64,000 nucleotides of DNA. Source: Cupriavidus sp. UYMMa02A. GTDB lineage: Bacteria; Pseudomonadota; Gammaproteobacteria; Burkholderiales; Burkholderiaceae. The notes under the pieces were generated by a model. That model worked only from the letters and a program-made list of their open reading frames with translations. It did not search any database and had not been told where the DNA came from. Of the stretch, positions 30,934 through 39,623 are shown one piece after another; positions within the stretch are counted from its first letter, which is position 1; each line of letters opens with the position of its first letter. A program made the translations under genes and the position numbers. Where the stretch lies: NCBI GenBank assembly GCA_001725945.1, contig LRMT01000072.1, positions 1 through 64,000 on the forward strand. Reading direction: 5' to 3'.

Positions 30934-31785
30934 CTAGGTGCGGATCCAGCCACGCCCCCAGGAATTGAGCGTGTACTCCTCATGGGGCCAGACGCCGGGC
31001 GTCTTGTCGGCGCCCACTTGCTCGAGTTCGGCTGACAGTTCCACGCGGTTGCCGTCGGGATCGGTCACCATGAAGAACAGGTTGTTGCCGGGGCCATGTC
31101 GCCCCGGCCCGAAGAAGATGCCGCGGCGCACGCGCGCGAAGCGGTCGGCCCAGTCGCGGATGTCGTTCCAGCAGCCGGTCTCATAGCAGTGGTGATCCCA
31201 CACGTTGTTCGAACCCTGGAAGAACGCGAGCGAGTGATGCTCGTCGTCCGAGCGCAGAAAGCACGTGGCGACGGCACCGTCGTCCGCCACCACTTCGTCC
31301 GAGATCGTGAAGCCGATGCGGTTGACGTAGAAGTCCACCACGGCCGCAAGATCGGTGGTCTGGAACACCGTGTGCTGCAGACGTGCGGCCATGCGGTCGG
31401 GCTCGCGGCGCGTGCGCGGTACGCCGAACAGCAGGCGGCGGCCTTGCGGGTCGGTCACCGTGAATGCGCCGGAGTTGAAGAAGATCTCACCTGCCGCGCC
31501 GGCGTCCTGCACGATATCCCCGAGCCTAGCGCGCAGCGCCGCGAGCGCTTCGGCGGAACGCGCCGCATAAGCCGCCATCGCCAGTGTGCCTGCCTGGCCG
31601 GGCTCGCCCGGATGGATTACGACGGCACGTTCGCCGCCGGCAAGCGCCTGCAGGCCATCGGGTGCCGCTACAGGCTGCAGTTCGAACAGGTCCTCGTAGA
31701 ACGCAGCCAATGCTTGCGGCGCGCTGCTGCAGAGATGAAGATGATGCAGCCGGAGTGGCGTGCTGGTCTGTAGCGTAGTCATCAT
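30934..31785 (-). CDS. Type I extradiol ring-cleavage dioxygenase (VOC superfamily)
   Basis: A protein of about 283 residues with two VOC modules. The C-terminal module has the full 2-His-1-carboxylate Fe(II) triad: His in RLQHTVFQTTD, His in DEHHSLAFFQG and Glu in GNRVELSAELE. The N-terminal module (LRLHHLHLCSSAPQALAAFY) is the non-catalytic half. The enzyme would cleave a catechol-type ring next to the hydroxyls, giving a yellow meta-cleavage product for the FAH-family hydrolase encoded two genes upstream. ATG 31783-31785 follows the monooxygenase stop by 12 bases with only a weak ribosome-binding site, so translational coupling is likely. It is intact. Confidence 0.87.
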   Translation of the reverse strand: MMTTLQTSTPLRLHHLHLCSSAPQALAAFYEDLFELQPVAAPDGLQALAGGERAVVIHPGEPGQAGTLAMAAYAARSAEALAALRARLGDIVQDAGAAGEIFFNSGAFTVTDPQGRRLLFGVPRTRREPDRMAARLQHTVFQTTDLAAVVDFYVNRIGFTISDEVVADDGAVATCFLRSDDEHHSLAFFQGSNNVWDHHCYETGCWNDIRDWADRFARVRRGIFFGPGRHGPGNNLFFMVTDPDGNRVELSAELEQVGADKTPGVWPHEEYTLNSWGRGWIRT

Positions 31786-31797
31786 GACACCCAAGGG

Positions 31798-33474
31798 TTA
31801 GCGGTTCAGTGCGGCTCGGGGCAGCGCAAGGGCTTCACCGGTCTTATCGTCGGCGGCGAGATCCATGCCGAGCCGCGCGTTGAATGCAGTAGCCCAGGCC
31901 ACGGCGTCGTCGTGACCGAACACGCCGGCGACATAGCGGTCCGGCCTTACGACCACCACCTTGCCGGCGAGCGCACCCAGCATCTTCGGCATCGACTCGG
32001 CCGCGAGCGCCACCGGGATATAGCCGCGCTCCCGGGCTTCACGCACGGCCTGCGGATCCATTGCCGACAGCAGCACGACGCGCCGTGTCCCGAGCCTGCG
32101 CCACATCGCCCGTGCCGCGTCGTTCAGATCCGCACCGGCCACCATGGCTTCGGCACCGATCGCGATATGGGAAAAGTCGTGGCCGGTGATTTTGTCGAGC
32201 GGCACGGTACTGTCGTCAGCGGTTCGTACGGTCGGCTGCGGCAGCATCGTCCCGACCAGGTCAACGGTATCGGCCTGGCTCGTCACGAGCAGACCGTCAT
32301 GAAAGCGCGGCTTGGGCTTGAACTTCATCTGCAGGAAGTAGTCGCGCACCGGTGGCACCAGCGCCGTGGCACGGAAGAACGTGGTCCAGGCCCACGCCAC
32401 GAGACGATTGCGTGGCGCCATGACCATGCCGAGGTTCAGCGCGAGGCGGATCAGCGCCCACGCATGATCGCGACGCTCGGTCTCATAGGAATCAAGCGCG
32501 GCCGGCGAAAGCTTGCGATGCAGCACCGCCGCGAGTTTCCAGCCGAGGTTGTGCGCATCGCGTACGCCGCTGTTCATGCCCTGTCCCGCGTACGGGGGCG
32601 TCAGGTGCGCGGCATCGCCGGCCAGGAAGACACGGCCCACGCGCCAGCGGTCCGCCACGCGCGCATGGAACGTGTACACGGTCTTGCGCACCACCTGCGC
32701 GGGCCGGTCGCCCAGGAACGGGCGCAGCAGTTCAGCAATCCGCTCGGGCCGTAGGATGTCCTCGTCGGTCTCGCGCGGCTTGAGCAGGAATTCGAAGCGG
32801 CGCGTGTGGTGCGGCCCCGGCACTTCGACGATTGGCCGCGACGGGTCGCAGTAGGCGCGCGTCTGCCAGAACGGATCGGCGTCGTTCTCGGTATCGACCA
32901 CGAGCCAGCGCGCCTTGAACGACGAGCCCACCAGCGTCGCCCCGATGGACTGCCGCACGAAGCTGCGGCCGCCGTCGGTACCGACCGCATAGGCCGCTTC
33001 GACAAGGACTGTACCGTCTGGCCCTTCCAGCACCGCGTGCACGCCCTGCTCGTCCTGCGCCAACGACTGCAGCGTATGCTCGAACAGCACGCGCACCGAC
33101 GCATGCCGCTGGAGCCCTTCGCGAAGCGTGGCTTCGAACAGCGGCTGGCGAAAGGCATTGCGCCGCGGATAGCCATACTCGCTTGCGGTCGGCACTACTT
33201 TCGCGAAGCAGCGGCCACCGGGCCGGGTCAGGTAATGCACGCCGTAGCCTGCGACCACGTCCTTCAGCACCGCATCGGCAAGACCGATGGCCTGCATCGT
33301 GCGCAGCGATTCGTCGTCGATGGAAACCGCGCGTGGCTCTGACACCGTGCCAGGCTTGCGATCGATCAGGATCGTGTCGATGCCGTGCTGACCGAGGATA
33401 TTGGCCAGCGTCAGGCCCGTCGGACCGGCGCCGACCACGAGCACGGCGGCGGTGAGCATTGGGGAATGGGTCAT
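31798..33474 (-). CDS. FAD-dependent aromatic monooxygenase, MhpA-like
   Basis: An intact 558-residue group A flavoprotein hydroxylase. I chose ATG 33472-33474, with AAGGAGAGAG just upstream. The dinucleotide-binding motif is VLVVGAGPTGLTLANILGQH (residues 10-29), the DG-like motif is AVGTDGGRSFVRQSIG, and the FAD ribityl-binding motif is GRVFLAGDAAHLTPPYAGQG. The C-terminal thioredoxin-like region ends the protein. Relatives such as MhpA hydroxylate 3-(3-hydroxyphenyl)propionate or resorcinol-type rings with NAD(P)H and O2, producing the catechol for the next gene product. It follows the FAH gene by 41 bases in a four- to five-gene operon. Confidence 0.88.
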   Translation of the reverse strand: MTHSPMLTAAVLVVGAGPTGLTLANILGQHGIDTILIDRKPGTVSEPRAVSIDDESLRTMQAIGLADAVLKDVVAGYGVHYLTRPGGRCFAKVVPTASEYGYPRRNAFRQPLFEATLREGLQRHASVRVLFEHTLQSLAQDEQGVHAVLEGPDGTVLVEAAYAVGTDGGRSFVRQSIGATLVGSSFKARWLVVDTENDADPFWQTRAYCDPSRPIVEVPGPHHTRRFEFLLKPRETDEDILRPERIAELLRPFLGDRPAQVVRKTVYTFHARVADRWRVGRVFLAGDAAHLTPPYAGQGMNSGVRDAHNLGWKLAAVLHRKLSPAALDSYETERRDHAWALIRLALNLGMVMAPRNRLVAWAWTTFFRATALVPPVRDYFLQMKFKPKPRFHDGLLVTSQADTVDLVGTMLPQPTVRTADDSTVPLDKITGHDFSHIAIGAEAMVAGADLNDAARAMWRRLGTRRVVLLSAMDPQAVREARERGYIPVALAAESMPKMLGALAGKVVVVRPDRYVAGVFGHDDAVAWATAFNARLGMDLAADDKTGEALALPRAALNR

Positions 33475-33515
33475 GGCTCTCTCCTTACCCGGCAATCCGG
33501 TGCGCAACACGCTGC

Positions 33516-34364
33516 TTATTCATCCCGGATCCCGTTGCGCAGGATGCCGATGCCGGAGATCTCCACTTCGACGGTGTCGCCGGGTCGCATCCACAGCGGC
33601 GGATTGCGGAACGCGCCTACGCCGCCCGTGGTGCCGGTGATGATCACGTCGCCCGGACGCAGCTCGGTGAAGGTAGAGCAATAGGCAATGACGTCGCCCA
33701 CGCTGAAGATCAGGTCGTCGGTGCGTGCCTGTTGCACGACTTCGCCATTGAGGCGCGTCGTCAGCGTCAGTTGCGACGGATCGGGAATCTCGTCGGTGGT
33801 CACGAGCCACGGACCAAACGCACCTGTCTGCGGGAAGTTCTTGCCCGGCGTGAACTGGATGGTGTGCTTCTGCCAGTCGCGCACGCTGCCGTCGTTGTAG
33901 CAAGCGTAGCCGGCCACATGGCCAGGCGCGTCTTCGGCACGCACATGGCGCGCGGTCTTGCCGATGATCACCGCGAGTTCGCCTTCGAAATCCAGCTTCT
34001 GCGAGGCGCGCGGGCGAATGATCGGCTCGCCGTGCGCTACCTGCGAATCGGTAAAGCGCGTGAAGAACATCGGGTACTGCGGCATCTCGCGGCCGGTCTC
34101 GCGGACATGGGACGCGTAGTTGATGCCCACGCACAGGATCTTGCCCGGGTCCGGAATCACCGGCAGGTACGCCACATCTGCAAGGGCTAGTGTGGGCCGG
34201 GCCGTGGCAGCGATATCGGCGATGCGGCCCAGCGCACCACGCGACAGCGCCTCGTGAAGGCTGGCGCCGACCGCGGCCCGATGTGGCTCAAGGTCAACAA
34301 TCTGATCGTCGACGACTACGCCAAATCCCTGGCGGCCACCGTATGCAAAGCTGATGAGTTTCAT
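33516..34364 (-). CDS. Fumarylacetoacetate hydrolase-family protein
   Basis: An intact 282-residue enzyme starting at ATG 34362-34364 with GGAGA upstream. The family signature is LCVGINYASHVRETGREMPQ, then FEGELAVIIGK with the metal Glu pair, GYACYNDGSVRDWQ with the metal Asp, KNFPQTGAFGPWLVT, GDVIITGTTGGVGAF and VEVEISGIGILRNGI. Members hydrolyse C-C bonds of acylpyruvates or hydrate/decarboxylate oxo-acids in meta-cleavage and gentisate routes. As the first gene of the operon it probably processes the ring-cleavage product. The operon faces an IclR gene across a palindromic region. Confidence 0.87.
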   Translation of the reverse strand: MKLISFAYGGRQGFGVVVDDQIVDLEPHRAAVGASLHEALSRGALGRIADIAATARPTLALADVAYLPVIPDPGKILCVGINYASHVRETGREMPQYPMFFTRFTDSQVAHGEPIIRPRASQKLDFEGELAVIIGKTARHVRAEDAPGHVAGYACYNDGSVRDWQKHTIQFTPGKNFPQTGAFGPWLVTTDEIPDPSQLTLTTRLNGEVVQQARTDDLIFSVGDVIAYCSTFTELRPGDVIITGTTGGVGAFRNPPLWMRPGDTVEVEISGIGILRNGIRDE

Positions 34365-34395
34365 GGAATCTCCTGCGTCCTCGTGGTTGGATGAC

Positions 34396-34426
34396 TGCAT
34401 TATTCGCATAATATGCGAATAATGCA
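34396..34426. promoter_or_regulatory. 31-bp perfect palindrome between the FAH operon and its IclR regulator
   Basis: The arms TGCATTATTCGCAT (34396-34409) and ATGCGAATAATGCA (34413-34426) are exact inverse complements around AAT. It is AT-rich in a GC-rich neighbourhood and sits 32 bases upstream of the operon start and 99 bases upstream of the divergent IclR gene. This is the expected place and shape for an IclR-type operator controlling both directions. Confidence 0.7.
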
Positions 34427-34524
34427 GCTCACGTTTACCACTAAGGTCATTTGGCGGGAATCTTGCACGAATCTGGCTGTGATTGGTGGTATGCTCGTCG
34501 CATCTGACTCGGAGCAATGGTGGA

Positions 34525-35256
34525 ATGGCCACGGATCGGGCACTTGGCGTGCTGACGCTGTTTTCGCTGGAGAAGCCGGTCTGGACGGCCGAGGAAGTGG
34601 CCGGCCGGCTGGAGGTGTCGATCAGCAGCGCGTACCGCTACCTGTCGAACCTCATGGAACTTGGGCTGGTGGCGACGGCTGGCGCCGGCCGGTATGTGCT
34701 CGGCCCGGCCATCATCCAACTGGACCGGCAGATTCAGTTGACAGATCCGATGCTGCAGCAGGCCCATCCCATCATGGAGGAACTGATCGTCTACGCGCCG
34801 CCCGGCTCGGTCATGCTACTTTGCCGCGCGTTGGTGATTCAGTCCTCTGCGTACACCAGGTGCTCAACCACGGGCCCCAAGCCGTGGTGAGCTATGAGCG
34901 CGGCCGCCCGATGATCATGTTTCGTGGTGCGACATCGCGCGTCATTCTTGCGTTTCAGCAAACGCGGGCGTTGCAGGCCATCTATGCCAGGCACTCTGCC
35001 GAAATTGGTACCGCGGGACTAGGCGAAGACTGGACGACGTTCCGCCAAACGCTTACGCGCATTCGCAGGCAAGGCCATGCGGTCTCATACGGCGAGATTG
35101 ATCCTGGCCGGGTCGTATTGCGGCGCCATACTCAATGAAGATGGGCGGGCGGTGGGAAGCCTCAGCTTCGTTGTCGCCCAGTCAGAGATTGACGAGCGTG
35201 GAGTAAACCGGCTGGTTCATTTGCTTACGCCAGCCGCGGCGGAAATCCGCGGATAG
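34525..35256 (+). CDS. IclR-family regulator of the aromatic operon (two frame breaks)
   Basis: The winged helix-turn-helix occupies residues 1-60: ATDRALGVLTLFSLEKPVWT then EEVAGRLEVSISSAYRYLSN and LMELGLVATAGAGRYVLGPA. The effector domain is split by single-base losses near 34835 and 35115. It reads GDSVLCVHQVLNHGPQAVVS, YERGRPMIMFRGATSRVILA, WTTFRQTLTRIRRQGHAVSY and, finally, LNEDGRAVGSLSFVVAQSEI up to TAG 35254. The repaired length of about 244 residues is normal for the family. It is divergent from the FAH-monooxygenase-dioxygenase operon with the palindrome between them, so it is probably the substrate-responsive controller of that operon. Confidence 0.82.
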
Positions 35257-35517
35257 CCGGGGACGAGATCACAAGCCGTCTCATGCGGGGCGCTGATCCG
35301 CACCGTCCCCCTGACTTCCGGAGTCGTCGATTTCGCATCGGCGGGCACGTCCCGCAGCGCGACAACAGTTGTTGAAGAGTGCTAATTCTGCGACTGGCGC
35401 CCGCTAATTCGGCGAACGTTCGCCTCAAAGACTTGGTAGCCCGCCGCCGGCCACGGCTAAATCGGCTGGGGCGTCACCGCGTGCGCCGAGCTGGGAAACG
35501 GTAACGCGATCCGTGAA

Positions 35518-35823
35518 GGAGAGCGTGCAAATGTTGGGGAGAAACGAGCTGGGCCTGTACCTCAGCCAACAGCGCCCGCCCCTCCGCGAGAGTCAGGCCA
35601 ACGTCGGCAAGGCTACAGTCAGGGCGCTCAGTCACGGCCAAGAGCCGCACTCGCTCAACATCTTGGCCGGTGTCGCTGCCCTCGTCGGCCAACCTGGCTT
35701 CGATGATCAAGCGCATGGTTCGCTCCCACCCTCGCGATACCATCAACGTAGTCCACCCCAAGCTGGCGCCAAGCAGATTCCGAATAGGCCTTCCCCGAAG
35801 CTCCCCGGTTTTGCACGCCCTCC
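35518..35823 (-). mobile_element. MITE-like internally deleted ISKra4 derivative
   Basis: 306 bases bounded by GGAGAGCGTGCAAATGTTGG at 35518-35537 and, inverted, GGAGGGCGTGCAAAACCGGG ending 35823. These are the two ends of the IS at 25231-26849. Between them, on the minus strand, lies only the transposase N-terminus (MRLIIEARLADEGSDTGQDV to EGRALLAEVQAQLV), after which the right end follows directly. All of the catalytic region is deleted. It is therefore non-autonomous but might be moved by the full-length copy. The preceding 35257-35517 contains no gene. Confidence 0.78.
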
Positions 35824-35862
35824 TTTACGATTGTCGTTGCTGGTTTTCCTGAACTGCCTTGA

Positions 35863-37154
35863 CTACAGAAGGTCGAACGCCGTCCAATCAGGAATCGCCC
35901 TGCCAGCAAGCAGCTTTCGGATCAATGCCGCACAGAGCGATGCGGCTTCGACCAGCAGTGCTTCCGTTGACAACACCGAGTCGCCGATCCGATGCGTGCC
36001 GGCAGGTTCCTCGCCACGGTGTATGAGCTTCGAGCGAATCCCGTAGACCTTCTTGACCAACGCATGGTTGCGCCTGCGTTGCCCGGCATCGCCGCCGAGG
36101 TACCGCACCGCCCTGACGGCTACTTTGTGAGTCATCTCGGTCGTGGCCTCGTCGCCGCAAAGTACCTCGAAGGCAATGGATAGTTCGACGGCGGCGTCGC
36201 CGGCATTGTGGCGGGTCAACGCTTGTTTGAGTCTTGCCAGCGCAACGCGGATCATCTTTCGCGGCTTGCCCTCGATGTCGAACGCAAGAAAGTCCCTGAC
36301 CACCTGCTGTGCGAGCTCGCGATCGAACGTCGCCGGCGCACGGGAACGCAGCGGCAGGATTTCATGCAGCTTCGACGAACGGCCTCCGCCGGACGCTGCT
36401 TGCATGTCCAGGTCCTCGAAGGCGAACCACCGCGCCACGGGAATCACGACCCGCGGGCCGACCAGGCTCAATGCAAAGCTCGTATCCTCAAATAAGCGAT
36501 CGAGTTGAGCAAACGCTGCACTGGCAGCGGGTTCGGGCTCCTCCGCAACGGAAGCGACGGCGGCCTCGATTTCGCGGTCGAGCACCAGGGCGGCGTGGAC
36601 TCCTTCAATCCCGAGCATGGATGAGACCAAGCCGCTGCCTAGTGCAGCTTGCTGGGAATGCAGCCATTGCAGCTGCGGCTGGGAAGCACTAGGCTGAGCG
36701 GCACCAGCCGCATGCCGCCGGAGAGCTCGAGCAGGCTCTCGATCGTGATACCCCAGACGGGGCTGATCGTTTGCCCGCGTGCATCCTTGGTGCGGAGCAC
36801 CTTCAACGCCCAGTCAATCCCTGCCTGGGCTGAGCCTCGCTTCGCCGCCTCCCACAGCAGCGTCGCGCCGAGGTTATGGGTGAAGTTGATCGCGTCGTTA
36901 TCCGTGCGAATGAACATCGGCGTGTCCCGCGGCAAGCGATCGTCTTGGTGCAGCAGCTCGTCGATCCCTTTGGCGAACTTGTGGAACTCGATCCAGGCGA
37001 TCGCGTGGGTTCGGAAGTCCTCTGCTTGCAACGCCTCTAACAGAGAGGAATGCTCGGTCGGTGCCTGGACGCGTTGGAGCTGCGCCAACCGTTCGGTCAA
37101 CGCGCACTGCAACGCATCGGTTTCGGCTGCGGGCGACGTTGCGCTATCGATCAT
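35863..37154 (-). CDS. HEPN-domain protein, ApeA-like (one frame break)
   Basis: A protein of about 430 residues, beginning MIDSATSPAAETDALQCALT at 37154. The N-terminal half (IAWIEFHKFAKGIDELLHQD, NDAINFTHNLGATLLWEAAK) I do not recognise. The C-terminal ~130 residues form a helical HEPN module: MIRVALARLKQALTRHNAGD, AVELSIAFEVLCGDEATTEM, AVRAVRYLGG and VKKVYGIRSKLIHRGEEPAG. The R-x4-H motif (RSKLIH) matches the ribonuclease-like HEPN signature. A one-base loss near 36705 (CCGGCT read as CCGCT) splits it. HEPN proteins of this group are often RNases in anti-phage or toxin systems. Here it lies between a MITE and a repeat-rich region in a mobile-element zone. The function is inferred from the motif only. 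Confidence 0.6.
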
Positions 37155-37200
37155 GTCTGGCTCCGTGCTGGCTCGGTGGGGCATTCCGGGTCGAGCCGTC

Positions 37201-37555
37201 GGTTTGCATAAATTTGTTCCTGCTGGGCGCCCGCCAGCTCGCCGTTTCCGAGACGTTGGGAACAATTTTGCTTCAATTCATTTTGCAGACTATTGTTCCT
37301 TTGGCCGACGGTTGAAGGAATTTTGTTCCTTGCCCAACGGCTCGGTCCTTGGCGGGCCGGCACACTGCGGCTTGCGACACCGAGGACGGTCGCGGCCAAG
37401 GGGTGCCGCGCGATCCCGGTGCCAAGCCGGGGCTACGTAGACGCGGTGGGAGGGGGCTATCACCCTGCTCTGGCTGCCTCGCCGCAGCGCCCGTCGGCTT
37501 GGCCGATGTGGCCAGGAACAAATTCTGCAAACCCGGGAACAAATTTATGCAAACC
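37201..37555. repeat. 355-bp segment with perfect 20-bp inverted ends and internal partial copies
   Basis: GGTTTGCATAAATTTGTTCC at 37201-37220 is repeated exactly, inverted, at 37536-37555. Partial copies occur inside: GCAGACTATTGTTCC (37285-37299) in the first orientation and GGAACAAATTCTGCAAACC (37515-37533) in the second, plus a half-site AATTTTGTTCC near 37319. It begins 47 bases upstream of the HEPN gene start. It could be a recombinase-binding array, a non-autonomous element or an operator region. No gene is visible inside. Confidence 0.7.
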
Positions 37556-37596
37556 AACGACGGGCGCGAAAGCGGCCCATGCGGCGCAACCACTTA

Positions 37597-37618
37597 CCTG
37601 ATAATCGACATTATCAGG
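37597..37618. repeat. 22-bp palindrome, possible recombination or operator site
   Basis: CCTGATAAT (37597-37605), CGAC, ATTATCAGG (37610-37618): perfect 9-base arms around 4 bases. It lies 42 bases beyond the 355-bp repeat segment. The geometry resembles a tyrosine-recombinase core or a dimer-binding operator. From 37619 to about 38052 I see no gene, only AT-rich sequence. Around 37990-38055 it weakly resembles 26896-26960, the flank before integrase copy 1. Confidence 0.5.
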
Positions 37619-38052
37619 GTGGGCAACAGGCTAGACCGTTTGGGAAGTAATGTTGATCCGCGCGCTTAATCACGCAGAAAGTATCATCTTTACTTCCGCA
37701 GTTCGAGAAATCGTGTCCCCTGCTCGACTACTCTCAGTCTACGGCAAGGCCACCTCACGCTCGGTTCTCGGCTCTGCTTTTAGCCTTATTTCGGCATGTT
37801 TCGCGCGAACGCGCCCTGCAATCAACCAGAGCGAAGCCGCATAGTCAGAGCGAAAAGTAGTAAAGATGACACGAAGTGACGGACCCGCGATCGTTTCAGA
37901 ATTACTTCGCGCCTCACGAAGGTGCCAGGATTACTACTCGAACTACTCGAAAAATCGTCGCAATGTTGATACGGACGTCCGCACGAAAATTTATAACTTA
38001 TTGATTTATATAGTTTCGTTCTCAGCTCCTGATGGACCACTCTTAATACTCT

Positions 38053-38854
38053 TCACGGCATCGCTACTGCGCCGCCACCGGCTTTGGCGAGGGCGGGGCG
38101 CCTTTGCCGGCCAGCCCGCGTTGACGACATCATCCAGGCGCCTGCGGCCTGGCCCATCTGGTTGGGCACGAAAGCGGCATCCCTGAATACCCGCCCACCT
38201 TGCTGGCCGACAAGATCGCAGGCCTTGCGACGGCCAACGCCATCCTGGGCGCGCTGGTCCACAAGGCCTGCACCGGCGAAGGCCAGTACGTGAGAGTGCC
38301 GATGTTCGAGACCATGGTCGCCTTCACGATGACGGAGCACCTGGGCGGTCACGGCTTTCAGCCGCCCATTGGCGACGCCGGCTATGCGCGCCTGCTCAAG
38401 GGCGGCCGCAAGCCCTCGCCCACCAAGGACGGGTATATCGCCGTGCTGCCCTATACTGAGCAGCTCTGGAAGGCATTCTTTCACCGCTTGGGGCGCGGCG
38501 AATTCATCGAACAGTTCAACATCAGCAGCCGGATCGAGCGCAACAAGAACATCCAGGCGATCTATGCAAAGCTGCGCAACATCACTGCGCAGTACACCAC
38601 AAAGGAGATGATGGACGTGTGCCGGGAGATGGATATTCCGGTCGCGGAAATGTATTCCATCCACACCATCCAACCCCATCCCCATGTACAAAGCACCGGG
38701 CTGTTCCAGACCATGACGCACCCACCGAAGGCGACCCCGCCCGACAGCCCTGTTCTCCAGGACGCCTGCTTCGATCTATAAGCCTGCCCCTCGTCTCGGC
38801 GAGGAGACCGAGCGGATCCTGGGTTCCAGGTCCGTGAAATGCTCCCGAACTTGA
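38053..38854 (+). pseudogene. CaiB/BaiF (family III) CoA-transferase, 5'-truncated
   Basis: The recognisable part starts near 38060 mid-protein: PALDDIIQA (across frames), GIPEYPPTLLADKIAG, ATANAILGALVHKACTGEGQ, VRVPMFETMVAFTMTEHLGG, DGYIAVLPYTEQLWKAFFHR and DIPVAEMYSIHTIQPHPHVQ, with the tail PAPRLGEETERILGS reaching TGA 38852. The first ~170 residues, including the catalytic Asp region, are missing and replaced by AT-rich sequence. It is thus a remnant cut by a mobile-element boundary. Minor frame changes occur near 38200 and 38725. Type III CoA-transferases move CoA between carboxylates. Confidence 0.75.
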
Positions 38855-38924
38855 AAAACACGGGATTGGACCGGAAGCCGGCACCGAGCCACTCAAATCC
38901 GAGCGTCAGCAGGAAGAAGCTCGC

Positions 38925-39357
38925 GCGCTGCCACCCTGACTGGCGCCCGTTTGCCGGCCCCCCCCCGCAACCTGCGCCAGGCAGCTGACGGCCGCGACAA
39001 TGGGTGCATTGTTTTGCTGGCGAGCTGCCGCCGCGCCCATTGGCTGGCGCGACCCCGCAGCAGGGGGAGAAACACCCCCGGCTGCTGCCGGTTCGGCAGC
39101 GAGAACCATGACAAAGGCCTGACACGCGGCGCGCGGGCCCGAGCGGGCGGCGCAGGCCGATGTCCTGGGCAGTGCCTCGGCCCACTGGCTGCGCCACACC
39201 GCCGGCTCGCACACGACCGACCGGCAGGTCGATCTGCGGTATGTGCGGGACAACTTTGGGCATTCGTCGATCTCGACGACGAGCGGCTACCTGCATAGCG
39301 AGGAGGACGCGCGGCACGAGACCACGCAGGCGCGGCAGACTGGACCAGCAAGACGTA
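38925..39357 (+). pseudogene. Tyrosine recombinase fragment, copy 2
   Basis: HPDWRPFAGP at the start matches the core-binding part of copy 1. Then, after an internal deletion, ASAHWLRHTAGSHTTDRQVD, LRYVRDNFGHSSISTTSGYL and HSEEDARHETTQARQ give the catalytic His-x-x-Arg and Tyr region. Arg I and the middle of the protein are gone. A run of nine C residues sits at the deletion point near 38957. It is 260 bases upstream of the Fic gene. Confidence 0.68.
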
Positions 39358-39549
39358 AGGCGCGACTCTCGCGCCAGCTGGGGCCCGTTGCGTCGATCGT
39401 GCAAGGCAATTGAGATTGACACCCGACCCGATCGCGGCGCGCCCTTTTCACCTCCCCGCAAGCTTGGCCGCATGCGTTGCCGCTTGCTCAAGCCAAGGTG
39501 GTGCACACATTCGCCAAGCATGCGTTCCCAAAAGCGGTCAACACAAGGT

Positions 39550-39613
39550 GTCGTTTAAACGATAATCAAGAAATGGCGGGATTTTTAAACGTCCGCAAGC
39601 CGAATTAAACGAC
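39550..39613. promoter_or_regulatory. Repeated TTTAAACG sites upstream of the Fic gene
   Basis: The perfect 12-base palindrome TCGTTTAAACGA lies at 39551-39562, a further TTTAAACG at 39584-39591 and TTAAACGAC at 39605-39613. The outer GTCGTTTAA (39550-39558) and TTAAACGAC form an inverted pair. The cluster ends 11 bases before the Fic start codon and overlaps its likely promoter, so it is a strong candidate operator, possibly for autoregulation. The rest of 39358-39549 shows nothing else. Confidence 0.55.
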
Positions 39614-39623
39614 GGAGTCCACG

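Noticed and set aside
35513..36046. Plus-strand frame of 177 codons spanning the MITE and the 3' end of the HEPN gene
   Set aside because: It is the antisense of the transposase N-terminus and of the HEPN coding region, with no independent features.
37281..37669. Several overlapping 60-100 codon frames between the HEPN gene and the CoA-transferase remnant
   Set aside because: They overlap the repeat array on both strands, have no motifs and have biased composition.
38940..38970. Run of nine C residues as a possible phase-variable tract
   Set aside because: It lies in a heavily deleted integrase fragment with no gene left to switch.
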